A program made the position numbers and the translations under genes. Below are positions 10,442 through 19,528 of a stretch of 64,000 bases of DNA, one piece after another. Under the pieces are notes generated by a model, which made no database searches, had not been told where the DNA came from, and was given only the letters and a program-made list of their open reading frames with translations. Source of the stretch: Pseudomonas cremoris (GTDB lineage: Bacteria > Pseudomonadota > Gammaproteobacteria > Pseudomonadales > Pseudomonadaceae); assembly GCF_014230465.1 (NCBI RefSeq), contig NZ_JAAXCY010000002.1, positions 372,001-436,000 on the forward strand, read 5' to 3'. Every line of letters begins with the position of its first letter. Position 1 is the stretch's first letter.

Positions 10442-11851
10442 TTAACGATGAGACAAAGCCGGGTCATAGTGGACCTTGGCCGCTTGCCCGGCGGCGGGTT
10501 TTACCCACAGCAGGTAGGCAACGACCAGCAGCACGATCCATATGGCACCAACCAACAAGGCTGCCTGAGTGTCCGGGAAGTAACCCAGCACGCCAAACAC
10601 GAACAGCATGAACACGATCGCCGCGGCTGGCGCATAGGGCCAGAACGGTACCGGGAATTTCAATTCAGCCACCTGCTCAGGCGTCATGGAGCGGCGCATG
10701 GCGACCTGGGTGAACAGAATCATCAGCCACACCCACACGGTGGCGAAGGTGGCAATCGAGGCGATCAGCAAGAACACGTTTTCCGGGATCAGGTAGTTGA
10801 GCACCACACCACCCAGCAGCGCCGCGCCCATGACCACCACGGTCATCCACGGCACACCTTGCTTGGACAACTGGGCAAAGCCCTTGGGCGCCTGCCCCTG
10901 CTGGGCCAGGCCGTACATCATGCGGCCGGCGCCGAAGATGTCGCTGTTGATGGCCGAGACCGCCGCCGAGATCACCACGATGTTGAGGATGGTGGCCGCC
11001 GAGCCAATCCCCAGGTTGCTGAAGATCTGCACGAACGGACTGCCCTGGCTGCCGATCTGCGGCCACGGATAGATGGCCATCAGCACAAACAGGGTCAGCA
11101 CGTAGAACAACAGGATACGCAGCGGCACGGCGTTGATTGCCTTGGGGATCACGCGTTGCGGGTCCTTGGCTTCACCGGCAGTGATGCCGATGATTTCGAT
11201 GCCGCCAAAGGCAAACATCACCACGGCGAACGAGGCGACCAGGCCACCGACGCCGTTAGGCATGAAGCCGCCGTGGGCCCATAGGTTGCTGAGGCCACTG
11301 GCCTGGGTGTCGCCGGCAGAATGAATACCGAACAGCATGATGCCAAAGCCGCCGAGGATCATTGCGACGATGGCGCCTACCTTGAGCAACGACAGCCAGA
11401 ACTCCATTTCGCCAAACACTTTGACGTTGCACAGGTTCAGGCCACCGATCAAAAACACAATGCCGAGTACCCACACCCAGCGCGCGACTTCGGGAAACCA
11501 GAAGCCCATGTAGATGCCGAAGGCGGTCACGTCGGCCAGGCAGACGATGATCATTTCAAACGCGTAGGTCCAGCCGAGGATAAAACCGGCCAAGGGGCCC
11601 AGGTAGGTGCTGGCGTACTGGCCGAACGAACCGGACACCGGATTGTGCACGGCCATTTCACCAAGGGCGCGCATCACCATGAACACGGCGGCGCCGCCGA
11701 TCAGGTAGGCCAGCAGCACAGCGGGACCGGCCATCTGGATAGCTGAGGCAGACCCGTAGAACAGCCCGGTACCAATCGCGGAACCGAGTGCCATAAAGCG
11801 AATATGTCGGGCGCTTAGGCCGCGTTTCAAACCCTTTTCTTGCTGGTGCAT
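10442..11851 (-). CDS. hutT: APC-family histidine permease (HutTh type)
   Basis: Inner-membrane amino-acid permease of the APC superfamily, 469 residues with about 12 hydrophobic helices. The N terminus has the family block [25 protein letters not shown], followed by the GSFGQYAS substrate-side motif. Its place directly before hutI in the hut operon supports histidine as substrate, as shown for the equivalent gene of P. fluorescens SBW25 (from memory). A good ribosome site (AAGGACG) precedes the ATG. Two other transporters in the same locus make this one of three uptake routes. Confidence 0.88.
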   Translation of the reverse strand: MHQQEKGLKRGLSARHIRFMALGSAIGTGLFYGSASAIQMAGPAVLLAYLIGGAAVFMVMRALGEMAVHNPVSGSFGQYASTYLGPLAGFILGWTYAFEMIIVCLADVTAFGIYMGFWFPEVARWVWVLGIVFLIGGLNLCNVKVFGEMEFWLSLLKVGAIVAMILGGFGIMLFGIHSAGDTQASGLSNLWAHGGFMPNGVGGLVASFAVVMFAFGGIEIIGITAGEAKDPQRVIPKAINAVPLRILLFYVLTLFVLMAIYPWPQIGSQGSPFVQIFSNLGIGSAATILNIVVISAAVSAINSDIFGAGRMMYGLAQQGQAPKGFAQLSKQGVPWMTVVVMGAALLGGVVLNYLIPENVFLLIASIATFATVWVWLMILFTQVAMRRSMTPEQVAELKFPVPFWPYAPAAAIVFMLFVFGVLGYFPDTQAALLVGAIWIVLLVVAYLLWVKPAAGQAAKVHYDPALSHR

Positions 11852-11905
11852 TTCTCGTCCTTAATTATTTTTATCCTGAGAAAATTCGAATATGCAGAAG
11901 ATCAA

Positions 11906-11936
11906 GTGTGGGAGCTGGCTTGCCTGCTCCCACATT
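11906..11936. repeat. Single degenerate REP palindrome inside the hut operon
   Basis: A 31-base palindrome, GTGTGGGAGCTGGCTTG followed by CCTGCTCCCACA, is a decayed REP. It lies between hutH2 and the permease gene on the hut transcript and can fold as a short hairpin. Confidence 0.8.
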
Positions 11937-11952
11937 GGAGCCGTGTAGCGGC

Positions 11953-13491
11953 TTAGAGGCTTGGCAGCAACTTGGCCGATACCAGCTCATTCAGGCAGCG
12001 GCTGGCGAGCAGTTCGCTGGCGGCGTTGATGTCCGGCGCGAAGAAGCGGTCCTTGTCGTAGAACGCGACTTTGCTGCGCAGAATGCCGCGCGCTTTTTCC
12101 AGCTTGGGCGAGGTTTTCAGGCCTTCGCGCAGGTCCAGGCCTTGGCACGCGGCCAGCCATTCCACGGCGAGGATGCCACGGGTGTTCTCGGCCATTTCCC
12201 ACAGACGCTTGCCCGCAGCCGGCGCCATGGAGACGTGGTCTTCCTGGTTGGCGGAGGTCGGCAGGCTGTCCACGCTATGGGGATGGGCCAGCGCCTTGTT
12301 CTCGCTGGCGAGTGCGGCGGCGGTCACCTGGGCGATCATGAAGCCGGAGTTGACCCCGCCGTTGCCCACCAGGAATGGCGGCAACTGGGACATGTGCTTG
12401 TCCATCATCAGCGAGATGCGGCGCTCACTCAGCGAACCGATTTCGGCGATAGCCAACGCCATGTTGTCAGCGGCCATGGCCACCGGTTCGGCGTGGAAGT
12501 TACCGCCAGAGATCACGTCACCTTCGGCGGCAAACACCAGCGGGTTATCCGACACGGCGTTGGCTTCCACGACGAGCACTTCGGCCGCCTGGCGGAACTG
12601 GGTCAGGCAGGCGCCCATGACTTGTGGCTGGCAGCGCAAGGAGTACGGGTCTTGCACCTTGTCGCAGTTCTGGTGCGACTGGGACACCTGGCTGCTTTCA
12701 CCCAGCAGGTCGCGGTAGGCCGCAGCCGAATCGATCTGCCCACGCTGGCCGCGCGCCGCATGAATACGTGCGTCGAACGGCGAGCGCGAACCCAACACTG
12801 CTTCCACGGTGAGGCCGCCACACGCCAAGGCGCCCGCGAACAAATCTTCGCCTTCGAACAGGCCACGCAGGGCGTACGCGGTGGACACCTGGGTGCCGTT
12901 GAGCAGCGCCAGACCTTCCTTGGCGGCGAGGGTCAGCGGCGCAAGGCCGGCGACTTTCAGCGCCTCGGCGGCTTCCAGCCATTCACCTTTGTAACGCGCC
13001 TTACCTTCACCCAGCAGGACCAGGGACATGTGCGCCAACGGCGCCAGGTCACCGGAGGCGCCCACCGAACCTTTCAAAGGAATATGCGGGTACACCTCGG
13101 CGTTGATCAGTGCGATCAGCGCGTCTATCACCTGGCGACGAATCCCGGAGAACCCACGGCTCAGGCTGTTGACCTTGAGCACCATGACCAGCCGCACCAG
13201 CGCGTCGCTGATCGGCTCACCCACGCCAGCGGCGTGGGACAGCACCAGGGAACGCTGGAGGTTTTCCAGGTCTTCGCTGGCGATGCGGGTCGAGGCCAGC
13301 AGGCCGAAACCGGTGTTGATGCCGTAGGCGGTGCGGTTCTCGGCGAGAATCTGCTCCACGCAGGCAACACTGGCTTCGATCTGCGCCGTGGCGCTGTCAT
13401 CCAGACTGAGAGTCACCGGCTGCTGGTAGATGGCCCGCAGTTGGGCAAGGCTCAGTTGGCCTGGAATCAGATTTAGCGCAGTCACATTCAT
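11953..13491 (-). CDS. hutH: Histidine ammonia-lyase (catalytic copy, HutH2)
   Basis: Non-oxidatively deaminates L-histidine to urocanate. It has 512 residues. The MIO electrophile is made from Ala145-Ser146-Gly147 in [14 protein letters not shown]. Other catalytic residues are present: the Tyr in TAYGINTG, His in SHAAG, Asn in LLNGT, Gln/Tyr/Arg in QDPYSLR, Phe in GGNFHAEP and Glu in SANQEDH. The annotated ATG lies very close to AAGGAG; a GTG two codons later (MTALNLIPG...) is better spaced and may be the true start. It is 19 bases downstream of the paralogue hutH1. Confidence 0.96.
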   Translation of the reverse strand: MNVTALNLIPGQLSLAQLRAIYQQPVTLSLDDSATAQIEASVACVEQILAENRTAYGINTGFGLLASTRIASEDLENLQRSLVLSHAAGVGEPISDALVRLVMVLKVNSLSRGFSGIRRQVIDALIALINAEVYPHIPLKGSVGASGDLAPLAHMSLVLLGEGKARYKGEWLEAAEALKVAGLAPLTLAAKEGLALLNGTQVSTAYALRGLFEGEDLFAGALACGGLTVEAVLGSRSPFDARIHAARGQRGQIDSAAAYRDLLGESSQVSQSHQNCDKVQDPYSLRCQPQVMGACLTQFRQAAEVLVVEANAVSDNPLVFAAEGDVISGGNFHAEPVAMAADNMALAIAEIGSLSERRISLMMDKHMSQLPPFLVGNGGVNSGFMIAQVTAAALASENKALAHPHSVDSLPTSANQEDHVSMAPAAGKRLWEMAENTRGILAVEWLAACQGLDLREGLKTSPKLEKARGILRSKVAFYDKDRFFAPDINAASELLASRCLNELVSAKLLPSL

Positions 13492-13510
13492 ACTCCTTTG
13501 AAATTGTTAT

Positions 13511-15019
13511 TCAGTGCAGATTCGGTAAGGCAGTGGCTTTGAGCAAGGTGGCGGCAGCTGCAATATCGGGTGCCAGCCAGCGGTCCTGCTCATAGGCCGG
13601 GACCACTTCACGCAACAAGCGCCAGGCACGGTCGGTGCCGACGCCAAAACGCTGGTCCTTGAGAAACTCAAAGGCCTGGGCGGCCAGCAAATATTCGATG
13701 GCGAGGATCTGGGTGACGTTGGCCAGCACCGAGTACAGCTTCAGCGCGGCACTCGTGCCCATGCTCAGATGGTCTTCCTGCAGGCCCGAAGTGACGAAGT
13801 TATCGAGCACCGCGGGTTGCGCCAGTTGGCGGTTTTGCCCGCACAGGGAGGCGGCGACGTACTGCACGATCATCATCCCGGAGTTGACCCCGGGGTTGCT
13901 CACCAGGAACGCCGGCAGGCCGCTGACGTGAGGGTTGATCAGGCGGTCCAGGCGACGCTCGGCCACCGAGCCGATTTCGGCCATGGCAATGGCGAGCATG
14001 TCTGCCGCCAGTGCGACCGACTGCCCGTGCGGGTTGGCCTGGGACACGACGCGGTAGTTGTCTGGAGTGCCGAGTACCAGCGGGTTGTCGGTGGCGCTGT
14101 TGAGTTCGGTCTCGACCTGGCGAGTGGCGTGCTCTACCTGGTCGCGGGCTGCACCGTGGATCTGCGGGATCGAGCGGATGCTCAGCGCGTCTTGGGTACG
14201 AATGCCTTTGCTACTGGCGATCACTTCACTGCCGTCGAGCAATGCACGTAGGTTCATCCCCACGAGTTGCATGCCGGGGTGCGGCTTGAGGGCGATAATT
14301 TCTTCGTCGAACGCATCAATCTGGCCACGCTGCGCTTCGAAACTCATCGCGCCGATCACGTCGGCCCATTGCAGCAGATGATGCGCGTCGGCCAGCGCCA
14401 GGCTACTCAGGCCGGTCATACACGGCGTGCCGTTGACCAGGCACAAGCCGTCTTTGGCACCCAGCACCACCGGCTGCAAGCCTTCGGCGCTCAAGGCCTG
14501 TTGCGCCGGGACGATCTGGCCCTTGTAGCTCACGTTGCCCACACCGAGCAACGCCACGCCGATGTGGGCCATGTGGGTCAGGTAACCCACCGAGCCCTGG
14601 GACGGCACTTGCGGCGTAATGCCGTGGTTGAGCAGCGCCAGCAGCGAGTGCACCACCTGCGGATGCAGGCCGGATTTGCCGTGGCTGTAGTTGATGATGG
14701 CCGCGCAGATGATCGCGCGGGTTTGCTCATCGCTCAGCACCGGGCCCACGCCACACGCGTGGCTCAGCAGGGTATTGCGCGACAGTTGGCTCAGTTGTTC
14801 GCCCTTGAGCGACACGTTGCACAACGCACCCAGCCCGGTGTTCACGCCGTAGGCGCGTTCGCCGCTGGTGACAATGCGCTGCACGATAGCCTGGGCATTG
14901 TCGATGCGCGCCCAGGCCTGGCCCGAGAGTTCGAGGACCGCGCCGTGGCGGGCCACGGCGACTACGTCCTGCCAACGCATAGGGGCGTTGGCGATGATGA
15001 TTTTTGTTGGCTGGGACAT
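13511..15019 (-). CDS. HutH1: histidase-family protein lacking the MIO triad (likely pseudoenzyme)
   Basis: Aromatic amino-acid lyase family, 502 residues from an ATG (MSQPTK...) with AAAGG about 7 bases upstream; an ATG two codons earlier is also in frame. The family Tyr (RAYGVNTG), His (SHACG), Asn (LVNGT), Gln and Arg (QDALSIR) and Glu (GLQEDH) are kept. The cofactor site reads GSVG-YLTHMAHIG instead of [16 protein letters not shown], an exact loss of Ala-Ser-Gly before Tyr146. The Tyr of QDPYSLR is Leu, and the Phe of GGNFHAEP is replaced (QANPHGQS). Without MIO it should not deaminate histidine. It sits between the ABC importer genes and hutH2. Its role is unknown; a binding, regulatory or structural role is my inference. 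Confidence 0.9.
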   Translation of the reverse strand: MSQPTKIIIANAPMRWQDVVAVARHGAVLELSGQAWARIDNAQAIVQRIVTSGERAYGVNTGLGALCNVSLKGEQLSQLSRNTLLSHACGVGPVLSDEQTRAIICAAIINYSHGKSGLHPQVVHSLLALLNHGITPQVPSQGSVGYLTHMAHIGVALLGVGNVSYKGQIVPAQQALSAEGLQPVVLGAKDGLCLVNGTPCMTGLSSLALADAHHLLQWADVIGAMSFEAQRGQIDAFDEEIIALKPHPGMQLVGMNLRALLDGSEVIASSKGIRTQDALSIRSIPQIHGAARDQVEHATRQVETELNSATDNPLVLGTPDNYRVVSQANPHGQSVALAADMLAIAMAEIGSVAERRLDRLINPHVSGLPAFLVSNPGVNSGMMIVQYVAASLCGQNRQLAQPAVLDNFVTSGLQEDHLSMGTSAALKLYSVLANVTQILAIEYLLAAQAFEFLKDQRFGVGTDRAWRLLREVVPAYEQDRWLAPDIAAAATLLKATALPNLH

Positions 15020-15056
15020 CTTCATACCTTTCTTAACTCTTGCGCAGCCTTACCGG

Positions 15057-15134
15057 CCTCTTCGCGAGCAAGCCCGCTCCCACATTTGGAATGCATTTCC
15101 CCTGTGGGAGCGGGCTTGCTCGCGAAGAGGCCAG
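15057..15134. repeat. REPIN, class B, short spacer, inside the hut operon
   Basis: Two REP copies in the class B orientation with a shortened spacer (TTTGGAATGCATTTCCCCTG) that looks like a deletion derivative of the longer class B spacer. It lies between hutV and hutH1 on the same transcript. Confidence 0.93.
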
Positions 15135-15156
15135 CCGGCTCACCACACAATCCGGA

Positions 15157-15981
15157 TCAAACCACCGCCGCCCGCCGCTGAACAAACCGGTCCACATACT
15201 CATCCGCCGGCGAATGCAGGATCTCGCGCGGCGTGCCGACCTGGATCAGCTTGCCGTCCTTGAGAATCGCGATGCGGTTGCCGATGCGCACGGCCTCGTC
15301 GAGGTCGTGGGTGATGAACACGATGGTTTTGTGCAGGGTCTTTTGCAGCTCCAGCAACTGGTCCTGCATCTCGGCGCGGATCAACGGGTCGAGGGCGCTG
15401 AACGCTTCGTCCATCAGGATGATGTCGGTGTCCGCCGCCAATGCGCGGGCCAGGCCGACACGCTGGCGCATGCCGCCCGAGAGCTGGTGCGGGTATTTGT
15501 TTTCGTACCCCTTGAGGCCCACGGTTTCGATCCAGTGCAGGGCGCGCTCGGCGCAGACCTGCTTGGTTTCGCCGCGCACCTTGAGGCCGTAGGCAACGTT
15601 ATCGAGCACGCTCTTGTGGGGCAGCAGGCCGAAGCTCTGGAACACCATGCTGATCTTGTGCCGACGGAATTGGCGCAGGGCTTCCATGTCCAGCTGCAGG
15701 ATGTCTTCGCCGTCCACCAGGATCGCGCCACTGGTAGGGTCGATCAGGCGGTTGAAGTGGCGCACCAGCGTGGATTTGCCGGAACCCGACAGGCCCATGA
15801 TCACAAAGATCTCGCCGGTGCCGATGCTCAGCGACAAGTCGTTCACGCCGACCACGCAACCGGTTTCGGCCAGTACCTGGTCCTTGGTCTTGCCCTGGCC
15901 GATCAGCGACAGCGCGTCCTTGGAACGGGCGCCGAAGATCTTGAAGACGTTTTTAACTTCAATTTTGCTGACAGTAGTCAT
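15157..15981 (-). CDS. hutV: ABC transporter ATP-binding protein of the hut importer
   Basis: Cytosolic ATPase of the ProV (quaternary-amine/histidine) type, 274 residues. Walker A is GLSGSGKST, the Q-loop is [10 protein letters not shown], the signature is LSGGMRQRV and Walker B is [13 protein letters not shown], with the H-loop in FITHDLDEA. The C-terminal CBS domains of osmoregulated ProV/OpuA are absent, which fits a nutrient importer not gated by ionic strength. It overlaps hutW by 4 bases (ATGA). Function as a histidine importer is inferred from position and from the SBW25 hut locus. Confidence 0.92.
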   Translation of the reverse strand: MTTVSKIEVKNVFKIFGARSKDALSLIGQGKTKDQVLAETGCVVGVNDLSLSIGTGEIFVIMGLSGSGKSTLVRHFNRLIDPTSGAILVDGEDILQLDMEALRQFRRHKISMVFQSFGLLPHKSVLDNVAYGLKVRGETKQVCAERALHWIETVGLKGYENKYPHQLSGGMRQRVGLARALAADTDIILMDEAFSALDPLIRAEMQDQLLELQKTLHKTIVFITHDLDEAVRIGNRIAILKDGKLIQVGTPREILHSPADEYVDRFVQRRAAVV

Positions 15982-16829
15982 TTGCTCGCCTCATGCCGTG
16001 GACGACCATAGGCCTGGGTAATGCGGTCGATGACCACTGCGAGAATCACAATCGCCAAGCCGGCTTCGAGGCCACGGCCGACGTTGAGGGTCTGGATGCC
16101 GACGAGCACGTCTTCACCCAAGCCACGAGCGCCGATCATCGAGGCGATCACCACCATCGACAGCGCCATCATGGTGGTCTGGTTGATACCGGCCATGATG
16201 CTGGGCAGTGCCAGCGGCAGTTGCACGCCGAACAGTTGCTGCCAACGGTTGGCACCGAAGGCATTGATGGCTTCCATGACTTCGCCATCGACTTGGCGAA
16301 TACCCAGGTCGGTCAGGCGAATCAGCGGCGGCGCGGCGTAGATCACCGTGGCGAAAATCGCCGGGACCTTGCCCAGGCCGAACAGCATCAATACCGGGAT
16401 CAGGTACACGAAACTCGGCATGGTTTGCATGATGTCCAACAGCGGCATCAACACCGAGCGCAGGCGATTGCTGCGCGCCGAGAGAATGCCCAGCGGAATG
16501 CCGATCAACACCGAGATCACCGTGGCCACCATCATCAAGGCAAGCGTCTGCATCAGCTTGTCCCACAGGCCAACCGCGCCCACCAGGAACAAGAGGCCGA
16601 CGATCACCGCCGTGGTCACCACCTTGCGGGTGGCGTGCCAGGCGACAGCGCCGACGATGGCCAGCATCAGCCACCAGGGTGCTGCGCGCAGCAGCCCTTC
16701 CAGGTTGACGATGGCCCATAACAGGGTGTCGGAGATGTGCCGGAACACATCGCCGTAGTTGGTGACCAGTGAGTCCACCCAACCGTTGACCCAGTCGGCG
16801 ATGGAAAACGTAAAACTCTCAGGAAACAT
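15978..16829 (-). CDS. hutW: ABC transporter permease of the hut importer
   Basis: Inner-membrane permease of the ProW family, 283 residues from the ATG of [21 protein letters not shown], which has GAGAG about 8 bases upstream; a TTG six codons earlier is less likely. It has about six hydrophobic helices and the EAA-type cytoplasmic loop ([33 protein letters not shown]) that docks onto the ATPase. It is translationally coupled to hutV. Confidence 0.92.
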   Translation of the reverse strand: MFPESFTFSIADWVNGWVDSLVTNYGDVFRHISDTLLWAIVNLEGLLRAAPWWLMLAIVGAVAWHATRKVVTTAVIVGLLFLVGAVGLWDKLMQTLALMMVATVISVLIGIPLGILSARSNRLRSVLMPLLDIMQTMPSFVYLIPVLMLFGLGKVPAIFATVIYAAPPLIRLTDLGIRQVDGEVMEAINAFGANRWQQLFGVQLPLALPSIMAGINQTTMMALSMVVIASMIGARGLGEDVLVGIQTLNVGRGLEAGLAIVILAVVIDRITQAYGRPRHEASK

Positions 16830-16901
16830 ATCGTGCTCTCGATCCAATGGGTTGTGGCCAGGCGCCCGGCCAACCCATCAGGGTAGCCGGGCACGCTTGA
16901 C

Positions 16902-17867
16902 CTACAAGGCCGCGTCGATTTTCTTGGCTGCGTCGTCGCTCACCCATGCGTGCCAGACTTCAGGATGTTCCTTGAGGAAAATTTTCGCCAGTTTTGGCGA
17001 CTCAATTCGCTCTTTGGCCATGCGACCGAGGTTCTGGTTAAGCAGGTCGATGGGTAGGTTGACCTTTTCCAGCACGGCCACCAATTCCGGGGCCTGCTCG
17101 TGGAAGGTCTTGGACAGACCGACCTTGATGCTCACGGTTTTATCCACGCCGGGTTTTTCTTCCAGCTTGACCAGGTCGACCTGGCCCATCAGCGGAGTTG
17201 GCGACCAGTAATAGAACAGGATCGGCTCGCCACGCTTGTAGCTCGACAGCACTGCCGCATCCAGCGCCGGGCCAGTGCCTGGGCGGAAGTTGGTGTAGGT
17301 GCTTTCCAGGCCGTAACTTTTCAGCATCTCGGTGTTGTCCAGCTCGCAGGTCCAACCGGCTGGGCAGTTGTAGAAACGGCCCTTGGACGGTTCTTCCTGA
17401 TCCTTGAACACCGACGCGTACTTGGCCAGGTCGGCGATGCTTTTCAGGTCCGGCGCCTTGGCTTCCAGCTTGCGCTTGGCATCGCCTTCGATCACGTAGC
17501 GCGGTACGTACCAGCCTTCGACCGCCCCTACCACGGGCGCGCCGACACCGACGACTTTGCCGGCCTTCTCGGCCTTGTTCCAGACTTCGCTGCGGCCCAC
17601 CCACTCTTCGGCAAACACTTGGATGTCGTTGCTGCTCAGGGCGTTTTCCATGGTGATGGAGTTGCCCGGCAGGCTGTCGGTTTTGCAGTCGTAGCCTTTT
17701 TCCAGCACGGTTTGCAGGATGTCGGTAAGCAGCATGCCGCTTTCCCAGTTCAGGCCTGCGAATTTCACCGGCTTACCGGACTCGCACCAGCCGGCCGCTT
17801 GGGCGCCGACAGAAGCCAGCACGCCCGCAGAGAACAGTGTGGCCAACAAGGTTTTATGCATTTTCAT
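16902..17867 (-). CDS. hutX: Periplasmic substrate-binding protein of the hut importer
   Basis: OpuAC/ProX-like binding protein, 321 residues from the ATG of MKMHKTLLATLF, with GGAG 10 bases upstream. The signal peptide ends at AQAAGW. Paired cysteines (GWCESG, YDCKTD, YNCPAGWTCEL) could form disulphides. The YYWSPTPLM segment lies in the second lobe. It is the first gene of the XWV importer, 72 bases before hutW. Histidine is the likely ligand from context; the family also binds betaine-like compounds, so the ligand should be treated as inferred. Confidence 0.9.
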   Translation of the reverse strand: MKMHKTLLATLFSAGVLASVGAQAAGWCESGKPVKFAGLNWESGMLLTDILQTVLEKGYDCKTDSLPGNSITMENALSSNDIQVFAEEWVGRSEVWNKAEKAGKVVGVGAPVVGAVEGWYVPRYVIEGDAKRKLEAKAPDLKSIADLAKYASVFKDQEEPSKGRFYNCPAGWTCELDNTEMLKSYGLESTYTNFRPGTGPALDAAVLSSYKRGEPILFYYWSPTPLMGQVDLVKLEEKPGVDKTVSIKVGLSKTFHEQAPELVAVLEKVNLPIDLLNQNLGRMAKERIESPKLAKIFLKEHPEVWHAWVSDDAAKKIDAAL

Positions 17868-17936
17868 TGTTGTGACGCTCCCAATCTTGAAATGGATTAC
17901 GGCAGTCAGTAGGCATCCTGCCCTGTCCACGTCCCA

Positions 17937-19385
17937 TCAGGCCTGTGCAGCCAGCCCGTTTGTCGTCGTTGGTGCAGCGCCCTGCTCTACCGGCAGGATC
18001 AGGTGTTCAGGAATTGCGCCGTGCCACTTTTTCGCGGCCCAGTAGTAAAGCGCCGCCGGTACCACCAGACCGATGATCCAAGAGATATCGGTGTCGCCAA
18101 GGCTGGCGACCAGGGGGCCGGTGTAGAAGTGCGTGGAGATGAACGGCATCTGGATCAGCACGCCGAACACATAGATGCTGATGCCCATCACGTTCCAGCG
18201 ACCGTAGCGACCGTTGGGGTTGGACAGCGCCGGAATGTCGTAGCGCTCCTTGGTGATGCAGTAGAAATCCACCAGGTTGATCGCGCTCCACGGAGTGAAG
18301 AACGCAAGCAGGAACAGGATGAACGCGGAGAAGTCCTTGAGAAACGAGTCCTTGCCCAACAGCGCCAGCGCAGCAGCAATCGACACCATCAGGAAGATGT
18401 ACAGCAGGCGCACCGCACTCGAGATGTGCCGGCTGCCACGAAAACCGCTGATGATCGTCGCGATGGACATGAAGCTGCCGTAGGCATTCAGGGTGGTCAC
18501 GGTGACCTTGCCGAAGGCGATGCTGAAATACAGCAGCGCCGCGACAACCCCGGTACCGCCCAGGCTGACGATGAACGACACTTCGTGGTGGGCAAATTGC
18601 GTACCCGCCAGGGCCGCGGCGAACACGCCAAATACCATCGACGCCTGCGCACCGATCACCGAACCCAGGCCAACGGCCCAGAAGGTTTTCGACGCGGACG
18701 TGCTACGTGGTAGATAGCGCGAGTAGTCCGCCACGTAAGGGCCGAACGCAATCTGCCACGACGCCGACAACGAGATCGCCAACAGAAAACTGCTGAGGGA
18801 AAAGTGCTTGTTGCCCAGCAGCGCGCCAACGTCGTTACCTGCCAGCAATTTATAGAACAGGTACACAAACGCGATGACGCCGAGCACGCTGGCCACGCGC
18901 CCTATGCCGTGGATGACGCGATAGCCGAAAATGGTAAACACCATGATCAAGCCTGCGAACAACACGATGCCGACCCAGTCTTCCACGTGCAGCAACTGCG
19001 CCACCGCTTGCCCCGCCAACAGCGAACCGCTGGCGGAAAAACCGATGTACATCAGGCACACCAACACCAGCGGGATCACCGCGCCATACACGCCAAACTG
19101 CACGCGGCTGGAGATCATCTGCGGCAAACCCAATTGCGGACCTTGCGCGGCGTGCAACGCCATCACGCCACCGCCCAGCAGTTGGCCGATCAACAGACCG
19201 ATCAACGACCAGAACACATCACCGCCTAGCACCACGGCCAAGGCCCCGGTGACAATCGCAGTGATCTGCAGGTTGGCACCCAGCCACAGGGTGAACTGGC
19301 TCAATAGACGACCATGTCTTTCCGCTTCCGGGATGTAGTCGATCGAACGCCTTTCGATCAACGGGGTGGTGTCATTTGCAGCCAT
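17937..19385 (-). CDS. NCS1-family permease, probable urocanate transporter (HutTu type)
   Basis: A 482-residue inner-membrane permease of the nucleobase/cation symporter-1 (CodB-like) family with about 12 helices. The N-terminal block LLSQFTLWLGANLQITAIVTGAL and the QLGLPQMISSRVQFG loop are typical of the family. It is placed directly after hutU; in P. fluorescens SBW25 the gene in this position has been assigned to urocanate uptake (from memory). A second possibility is another imidazole or pyrimidine compound. A REPIN fills the 143-base gap to hutU. Confidence 0.85.
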   Translation of the reverse strand: MAANDTTPLIERRSIDYIPEAERHGRLLSQFTLWLGANLQITAIVTGALAVVLGGDVFWSLIGLLIGQLLGGGVMALHAAQGPQLGLPQMISSRVQFGVYGAVIPLVLVCLMYIGFSASGSLLAGQAVAQLLHVEDWVGIVLFAGLIMVFTIFGYRVIHGIGRVASVLGVIAFVYLFYKLLAGNDVGALLGNKHFSLSSFLLAISLSASWQIAFGPYVADYSRYLPRSTSASKTFWAVGLGSVIGAQASMVFGVFAAALAGTQFAHHEVSFIVSLGGTGVVAALLYFSIAFGKVTVTTLNAYGSFMSIATIISGFRGSRHISSAVRLLYIFLMVSIAAALALLGKDSFLKDFSAFILFLLAFFTPWSAINLVDFYCITKERYDIPALSNPNGRYGRWNVMGISIYVFGVLIQMPFISTHFYTGPLVASLGDTDISWIIGLVVPAALYYWAAKKWHGAIPEHLILPVEQGAAPTTTNGLAAQA

Positions 19386-19432
19386 GGGTGTTCAACCTCT
19401 GATGGATTGTTTTTGTGTGCAACGCCGATCAA

Positions 19433-19524
19433 ATGTGGGAGCGGGCTTGCTCGCGAAAGCGGTAGGACAGCTGGCGATTCCGGCGACTGGCACACCGTAT
19501 TCGCGAGCAAGCCCGCTCCCACAT
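19433..19524. repeat. REPIN, class A, inside the hut operon
   Basis: Paired REP copies around a spacer with AAAGCGGTAGGACAG and a closing CACACCGTATTCGCG. It occupies nearly all of the hutU to permease gap. Its strong hairpin could cause processing or attenuation of the long hut transcript. Confidence 0.94.
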
Positions 19525-19528
19525 AGGG

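Noticed and set aside
8879..11284. An 801-codon plus-strand open frame over hutG, hutI and the permease gene
   Set aside because: It is antisense to genes with clear motifs. Its translation is rich in His/Arg/Gln/Gly and has no recognisable fold. This is a by-product of high-GC codon bias.
13511..15019. Frameshift or assembly error as cause of the missing Ala-Ser-Gly in HutH1
   Set aside because: The gap is exactly three codons, the frame is intact on both sides, and independent changes at two other active-site positions point to real divergence.
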